This document shows, piece by piece, positions 57,337 through 64,000 of a stretch of DNA of 64,000 nucleotides (positions are counted from its first letter, which is position 1; every line of letters begins with the position of its first letter). Position numbers and translations under genes: made by a program. The stretch is from Lepidodermella squamata (taxonomy: Eukaryota; Gastrotricha). Where the stretch lies: NCBI GenBank assembly GCA_047495785.1, contig JBLDXI010000013.1, forward strand, positions 2,232,001 through 2,296,000. The letters are read 5' to 3'. Under the pieces are notes generated by a model. That model was not told the origin of the DNA. It saw nothing but the letters and a program-made list of their open reading frames with translations, and searched no databases.

Positions 57337-59834
57337 TATATCATGTTTCAAAGGTGTGGCGTGTGGGCGGCGCCTGTTCAACGGATGCAAAGCGGGGGAC
57401 GCGATATAGTCCTTAACTCGACTATCATGGTTGACTCTTTACCCACGTCTAACTTATGTCACCAGCGGGGGCACTAAAAATATATGTATGAGAGGACAAC
57501 GCCCCCGAACGGATGTACTACGTCGGTTTCAAGACAAATAAATCTATGATCTATGAATGTCAACCATCACTACAACCAGCAATATAAGAAAATAAGAAAA
57601 AGAGCAGACAGAAGGATTGGTTAAATGAAAAAATACAACATATTTTTAATGATTAACTGACGGGATTTAAAATGAATTTCAGCCATAAATACTGCTATAT
57701 GGGCCAATGAATTGAATGAATAAAATTGCTGAGCTATAGGTATGCGATCCCGCGATTATTCGCCGCCTCCCCGAGATTTACAAGATGTAAACAGCGTAAG
57801 CTGCCAGCACCTGAGAACATTTTAATAACGCGTTGGTGCCATGCATATAATACCCGTCGCTGATGATTATGATGATGGCAAAAAAAACGAGCCATAAGAG
57901 CACGCGAATCACGCCACCTTGTTTGCGCCACTCCGCGCCACTATGAAGACGCGCAGTCGCGCGTTTGTTTGTGTACACCACTTTGCTGCCCAGATTTGCG
58001 AATTACCTGTCTACAAGTGGAGAAGATATTCTTTGTCCGCGGCTACGTTGGTGTGTACTTCAGCCGTACAAATTCATGTCAAAAGTCACGTGTAAATGTC
58101 TATTGACAGACAAATTTCGCAAAGAAAAAATAACGACGCGGACTTGTTCCTGATTTTTCCAGTATAAAGACGCTTTCACGCTGGTATCGAGGGCTCGCGT
58201 CAATAGCGCCAATGTTTATTCTTCGCACCGGGCTGCAATTATGCGAAAAATTGAAAAGTTGCCTGGCTACGTAAATGGGTCGTTTTCTAAGAAAAATTGC
58301 CCGCAAATTAGTGATACTCACTTGAGGACATCAATTCAGTTTGAACCATCTTGAATATTCGGTCAAAAAATATATGAAAATAGATATAATTTTAGAAAAT
58401 TAGCGTATCAAAGGACTTTGATAACGTTCGTAACAGGTATCAGCACAATTCCAACGTGTTTAGAAGTTTCGCACTCGTGTATTGCTAGCACTCAGCGTTT
58501 AAATTGAAGCCTCTCTTGTTTGTTTTATTATGTGAGTCTGATACGGGGACTGTGTAAAAACCGTCACCTAACTAAATATTAGCACTCACAGATCGAACTG
58601 GTGTCATTTTTTTACGAGAACTCACTTGTACTCACTGTCGTTCAGGAAGTATCTAATCCCGAGGTATACAGGTCAAATATAACGAATTTTTTTGCGAAAT
58701 GAATCATGTTTTTTTATTCATTGATTGTTCCATCGTTTCAATTTTATAAACAATAATAGCATCATATTATCATTTCAACAACAAGGTTAATATAGAATAT
58801 AACAGACATTTTAATGAGACGCGACGGATGAAAGAGACCTCTCAAAATTTGAGAAATATGCCCAGTCAATTTAGACCTACTTTCACGCGTCATGTCCCAT
58901 TTTTTAAACAAAAAAACATTAACACGACCTTGGCTGTATGTCGTAATGGACGAGTATCGTGATCAGCTCGAATCGAATTTTTTTTCAATTTTCTTACATA
59001 TATTTATATCGGAAAAATTCAGGACGATCGCGCGGGTAACAGAACAGGTACAATGGAAGATTAAGGTGGGTTTGTTATTCATCTGAAAATTCGTGATTTC
59101 ACCTCACTATTTATAGTATTATCATTCAAACGAGAGTTGACATGCAAGTTAATATCAGAGATTTTTATCAAAGTATAAACAACAACTACCAGTTCAAAGT
59201 CACAGTGTCTGCGAAACTAAGCTCGCTGATAACTGTTGTTATTGTTTTCAAGGCGTATTATCAAGAAGGCACGCACGCCAACGCAGACAAGTTTGCACCA
59301 TTTTAAAGAACCTTTTTTCCTGCATTTCACCTCACAACACATGTTTGTGAAAAAAACAGACAGATTGAAGCGACATCAGTGGTCCCTAACAGTTTTGTTT
59401 CATAGAAAAGTCATGGATGAAAAACCCGGAAAAAAATGATTGGGATATAATAATTGAACCTCGACTGAAAGACAAATCGTCGATTATTTTTGTTGAACGA
59501 AATGACAACATTTGAAAAAAACACGGAAATACTATGGAAGATACAGCACTATTTTGAAATTATTGAAATGAATGGCGAGGATTATTTTCGTCAGCTATTT
59601 CTATAAGGTGGCCTCGTGGAATTTGTGCACATCATCAGCAATATTCGTATTATTGTTCCAGATTTTCGATAAACGCATCTCTAAATTAAATCAGCAGCGA
59701 GATGGGAGTAGCTTGTGACAGTATAAAATTTCGTCCAATTGCACAACATTCAGGAATTCAGCGCATATTTTGCTTCCCGACCATAACATTATTACCAAGT
59801 GTAAAGACTAGAACAGTGAAAAATCGACGTGAAA
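57337..59834. other. Long intergenic stretch with no recognised gene
   Basis: About 2.5 kb of AT-rich sequence. Notable only are a GC-rich patch at 57350-57530 with CGGGGGC / GCCCCCG arms, and near 58817-58897 a short imperfect inverted repeat (GACGCGACGGATGAAAG facing CTTTCACGCGTCATGTC). Short frames on both strands show no motifs. Confidence 0.4.
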
Positions 59835-62287
59835 CTAAGCGTTCGAAGCACTGGTCGATTCGGTTGGCGTCGGTTGTTCGGAGGTCGAACTGAGTAGGGC
59901 GTCGCCTGAGCTGGCGTTTTGACTCGAATTTGCGACTCTGGTCTCGACCGGAGTGATTGAAGACACGTTGGACGGGTTGCGCGAGTGGCCCGTCTGAGCA
60001 CCGCGATGCACCTGCGACTTGTGGTAGATGACTTCGCCGTCGGGTGGCCGCAGCACCGGCATCACCGGCTCCGGGGAGCCCATCATCCCAACGGGTGATT
60101 TCATTGAAAGCCCGCCCGATTTCCTCACATCGCTATATTCATATCGCACGCCGTGGCCCTAAAAATTGACAATCAATAGTAGTTACTTTCGCCACTGAAT
60201 TACTGAGACCTACGGTCAAGTACTAAAATCAATATCCTAAATCCTAAATTGAACCTTGACCTTGAAATTGACGGGAAATTTATTTCATTCGAGTATTTTA
60301 AAACCAATAAAATAATTGCATTGAATCGATTTGATCGCTCATCAAATCCTAGCTTATACAATTTTGTCTTTTTCTTCTAGATCAAATATGCCGCACATAG
60401 AAAATACATGGTGCCTATGCTTTGTTTTCTTTATCCCTATAAATAGTCCAAACAGGTGCGCAGCATGCGCTTTTTACCGTAAGGAAAAATACGCTAGAAA
60501 AACCTCATAATGAGTGCAAATTTTCTTTTTTTTCCGCCGTAGGCAACAAAATACAGTGTGGGAATTATAAAGAGGGCGCGACTTTTCAATGTGTAAGCAA
60601 GAAAATTACCTGAGCTTGCCGACAGAAGCCCCACAGTAAGAGGCATGACGATACTACAGTAATAGCGATGCCTGTTGCTACGAGTAAATGAGGCACGATT
60701 CGGGCCGCGGCCATAGCTGGGTAAGCTTGATTCCTAATTTGATTCAAAACTGCATCGTGTACCATGGCCTAGACACATTAATTATAGCATATCACAAGGG
60801 TATTCATGAGCTAAATAACGTACCGTTTCGTTGACCCAAAACATTGGAAAAGCAGTTGTACCGTCAGCCATATTTGGGGCAAGTCGAATATTACCAGCTT
60901 TTGAAAGGAAAGACTCACGAAAAGGAAAAATCATCTAAAAACCAAATTAAATCGATCAACATCAGAGTCGGATATCAATGTTACCATCAGACGTTTTGAA
61001 GCGGATATAACAGAGCCAGTGAGCGGATCGATATAAAGATATGTTTCATGATTGGAACCATCGGGTTTGAGACCTTCGAAAGCTTCGCCGAGCCGTGTAT
61101 CGGCGTGCATGAAATGCGGTTTGCCCATCAAGATAGGCTCACCTATGCACGCAGTTTCATTGAGCAAACCTTCGGGCGGACAATCGGTAGTATCCGGCGT
61201 GCAGAAACCTTCCTGATCAGGGTTTATTGGCCACGGGTAGCTCGACTCCCTTGGTGGTTTGTACCGGTAGGTTTCGACCCCTTCGATCATCACAGTTTCA
61301 TCATATACCAGCTCAGATGAACGGCACAAATCCCCCGCGAAAATCACAAGATTGTCCTGCGGTTTTAAAAACGGCCTAAACGCGTTCCCAATCGTCCCAT
61401 TCATCATGTTGGCATAAGGCGTTGACCAAGCCTCCATTTTTGTCATATCTTTATATGCAATGATGTGCTGATAGGCTGTCATATTGCCCTCGCCTGAAAA
61501 GACGCGGTACCATCCATTCGCTGTCCCATTTTTGCCTTCAAACAGGCCAACGGATGTTCGCTCTTTCTCGCCCATCATCGCGGCGAATTTACTCATTTTC
61601 ATAAGAAATGTGTCGTTATGTCCCCATAACAATTCGCCAACGGTATATTCTTTGAATATGGATCGCTTCTGAACATTAAACAGCTCGTCAACAAAATCCA
61701 GACCAAGACTTGGCAGAATGTTTTGAACAGCGTTGCGCATCATGCAATCGGTTCCGCCATAACACCGTGAAAACTTGTAAGACATACCAGCTATTACCAG
61801 GTCAAGTTGTGTGACTTTGTCAGTAAGAGGACCAATAGACCGTGATCGATCGAACGCATAATATATTGGCTCAGAAAATGTAACGGTTTTGTCGCGATGA
61901 AAAGTGATATTGTTTTTCTTGCGAGTTTCTCTAAATACGTAAGGTCCTTGGTCGACGAGATGTGGTTTGGAAATTCCCAAAGCTGCTTCTTGAGGATTAG
62001 TAACATTCATGAGGTAAATTTCAAAGAAAATGTCAGCAGGTGGATTTGTCCTAAATATCACGTTATATATGACTTATTTAGGTCAAATAACGAAGTACAA
62101 ACCATTGTCTGAAGCTCTCAGAACTTGGCCTCAGCACTAGAGCATCCGCAAGTTTTGTTCTAACAATGTTGTCCAAGAAGAATATGCTTCCCACTCCGAT
62201 TCCAAAAACACAGAGACCGATAAATAACAGTAAATACAAGTACCAAGAAGTGGACAATTGGCTGTTGGGCGAGCCAAAACAGCCCAT
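59835..62287 (-). CDS. CD36/SCARB-family scavenger receptor (copy 2)
   Basis: Exons on the - strand: 62289-62103, 62050-60985, 60934-60824, 60768-60610, 60158-59835. Starting at the ATG at 62287 the protein is 614 residues and begins MGCFGSPNS, like the MGC starts of CD36 and SR-B1, where the Cys is a palmitoylation site. An alternative ATG at 62362 with a 54-nt intron would give MKTKMKDMGCFGS (621 residues). The first helix (YLYLLLFIGLCVFGIGVGSI) is followed by FFEIYLMNVTNPQEAALG, DQGPYVFRETRKKNNITF, FAGDLCRSSELVYDE, HETYLYIDPLTGSVISASKR, FPMFWVNET and a second helix (LLVATGIAITVVSSCLLLW). The cytoplasmic tail is a long 100-residue Ser/Pro/Gly-rich segment on its own exon. Clearly paralogous to 54715-56840, but the big ectodomain exon is fused and lacks one intron. 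Confidence 0.92.
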
Positions 62288-63402
62288 ATCTGCAAAATGA
62301 TAGCGAGAGATAATAAATTTCAATTCGAAATCCTCGAACCAACCTTTCATTTTCGTTTTCATGTCTCAGCTAAAGTAATGTCACCCTCATAATAAAGTTG
62401 AGGCGACCTACTAAAACATAAACGTCCCTATCAGTCAGTAAACAAGACGGGTAAATAACACAATACTACTCCAAGAGCATAATCGAAGATAATTTTAAAA
62501 TCTTAAAGCAACAAGCATGAAGGATGTCGATAGGTAAGTATGAGAAGTTACAAGATTGCAGCATACTTAATTAGTAAAGAAGTGTTGCTCCTCGCGATTC
62601 AAGTAAACGCACTTGGGACTCAGAGAGGGCGGTACGGTATGCGAGCACCGAGTGAAAAGCAGTAACAGGCAATAGAAAACATGTTTGACAATGAAGAGTT
62701 GTGATTCCTGACATTCAGAGTACTCCTTACTACCTAGGCGTTAGGACAACACTACAACCTGACAAAAGATCAACAAAAATCTCGGCTGTTTTTGTTCTCG
62801 ATTTGAAAATGAATTTGTTATGAATTGTTGCCTTAAACAGCTTATATGACTATTAGCTAAATTTAAAAAGGTCTAATTAGGCTTCCTGGGCATAATAATA
62901 AAAAATAGTCTTTTCACGCGACCTTGACGCCAATGATCAAAGTAACGGATTTGTTTTCGGGCCAATTTTTTTCTCTGTTGCAAAAGCCATCCAATTTAGG
63001 CCTGGCTGTGATCATCTGTGATCCGGCATCTGGGCTGTTCAATGTGGAATCTGAGTTTTCAAGTGACAAATATTCTCGCCTTTTCCATTTTTTTGGAGAG
63101 TGATGTTAAAAATAAGCTATCGCTGTTATCTCTGCGATTCCTTTCTCATTTCTCAATCAGCTATTTACCCTTCCACTTTTTCGCCATAAGTCAACTGTGA
63201 AAATCGAGTTACGTCTGCCGTCTGCAGTTATCCACCTTTGTCTATCGTCTACATTAAATCTGCATTGCACGACTAACAGAGCCGCTTTGACTGTATTTAG
63301 TGTGAATGAAATTGTTGATTAGGGATGCTGTCTTTTACGGATGCTTACTCTTTTGCTTCATGTTTGTGTAGGTTGTGATTTTTAGTTGATGAGGGTCGCC
63401 AA
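62288..63402. promoter_or_regulatory. Divergent promoter region
   Basis: SCARB copy 2 (-) and the PDZ gene (+) start head to head over about 1.1 kb. Apart from the possible extra 5' exon of the receptor (62344-62362) nothing specific is recognised. Confidence 0.4.
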
Positions 63403-63989
63403 ATGAAGCCTGCTGCTCTTCCTGACGAGCGCTCTAGAGGTCATCGAGATCTGCTGGTGACTTCGGACGCTGGCTACTTCGGAATAACGATTAGTAACGA
63501 AAGTCCCGCTGTCGTTGACAACGTGAAACCAGGTAATTATCGGTTCTGTGACGGCATTCGTCCACTGTACACTTTTGTCTATTTAGGTGGACCTGCTGAT
63601 AATGCCGGTTTACGAAAAGGAGATAAAATTGTATTGGTGAACAGTATTGACGTGACTGGTCAAAGTCACAAGGCTGTTGTTGAGCTTATTAAATGTAATT
63701 TTGAAAATTCCTCCCCTCTCTATTGGATCTAAATTTTTGTTACTTCAGCACATTCCTCGGTGACTCTGCGGGTGGTCAGCACACTGGCACTAAGCTCAGA
63801 TGGCGTTTTTTCAGAAAAAGCTCCTGAAATTGCATCTATTCAAGTTCCTCCAGTTGCTCAGCCGCATCCCGGTTCGATCAAATCAACAGCTGCTCATTCT
63901 GATCATCCAGAGACAGAAGTAACTGACTCAGCAAGTACCGGTGGTTTGCTAAAGTCAGTCAAACGTTGGGGCACATTTCATGCACCAAG
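63403..63989 (+). CDS. PDZ-domain protein, 3' part outside window
   Basis: Three exons are visible (63403-63532, 63587-63694, 63749-63989), with a GTATGT donor at the right edge leading out of the window. Residues about 16-85 form a PDZ domain: GYFGITISNESPAVVDNVKPG, shown as GYFGITISNE in the ligand-loop position, then GGPADNAGLRKGDKIVLVNS, VTGQSHKAVVELIK and SSVTLRVV. A Ser/Pro-rich linker follows (HSDHPETEVTD). The PDZ type resembles those at the N-terminus of RGS12 and PDZ-RhoGEF proteins, so a RhoGEF or RGS scaffold is possible, but the catalytic part is not in view. The ATG is the first in frame and lies just before the domain. Confidence 0.8.
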
Positions 63990-64000
63990 GTATGTATGAA

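Overview
The window is nuclear DNA from a small-genome animal. Genes lie close together on both strands and carry many introns of about 49-66 nt with GT-AG (once GC-AG) ends. The proteins are metazoan: LDL-receptor-type receptors, CD36 scavenger receptors, a PEN-2 gamma-secretase subunit, a peritrophin/LamG matrix protein and a temptin-like protein. Two genes for the outer-dynein-arm docking protein ODAD4 point to motile cilia or flagella, which argues against nematodes. Temptin-like, peritrophin+LamG and di-cysteine secreted proteins would suit a compact lophotrochozoan, but the phylum cannot be fixed from this sequence.

Layout. 1-33 kb holds four related mosaic receptors on the + strand (56-3348 incomplete at its 5' end, 11547-16242, 16701-21662, 27428-32389). 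They are built from a novel N-terminal region, LDLa repeats, EGF modules, a YWTD-type propeller and a last EGF. Two end in a transmembrane helix with a short tail and two in a GPI-signal-like hydrophobic end. Between the first two lies a 2298-residue NB-ARC-type STAND ATPase with a very long ankyrin array (3791-10885). A 5.8-kb gene-free island (21663-27427) is full of palindromic repeats, a MITE and an interstitial telomere-type tract.

33-42 kb looks like an extracellular-matrix cluster: a chitin-binding/LamG protein whose first intron carries a 929-bp Tc1/mariner-type non-autonomous element, a temptin-like protein, two paralogous di-Cys secreted proteins, and a disordered coiled-coil protein of unknown role. 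43-50 kb holds two tandem ODAD4 paralogues on the - strand, both with an extra C-terminal PLAT-like domain; one has two alternative first exons.

50-64 kb holds ERCC1 (with a C-terminal PIP-box-like motif), PSENEN only 62 bp downstream, an ABCG half-transporter, two CD36/SCARB-type receptors, and the start of a PDZ-domain gene at the right edge. Exon-intron models were deduced by hand from splice signals, reading phase and paralogue comparison; for nearly all genes the exon lengths sum to an intact frame. No tRNA, rRNA or CRISPR array was recognised.
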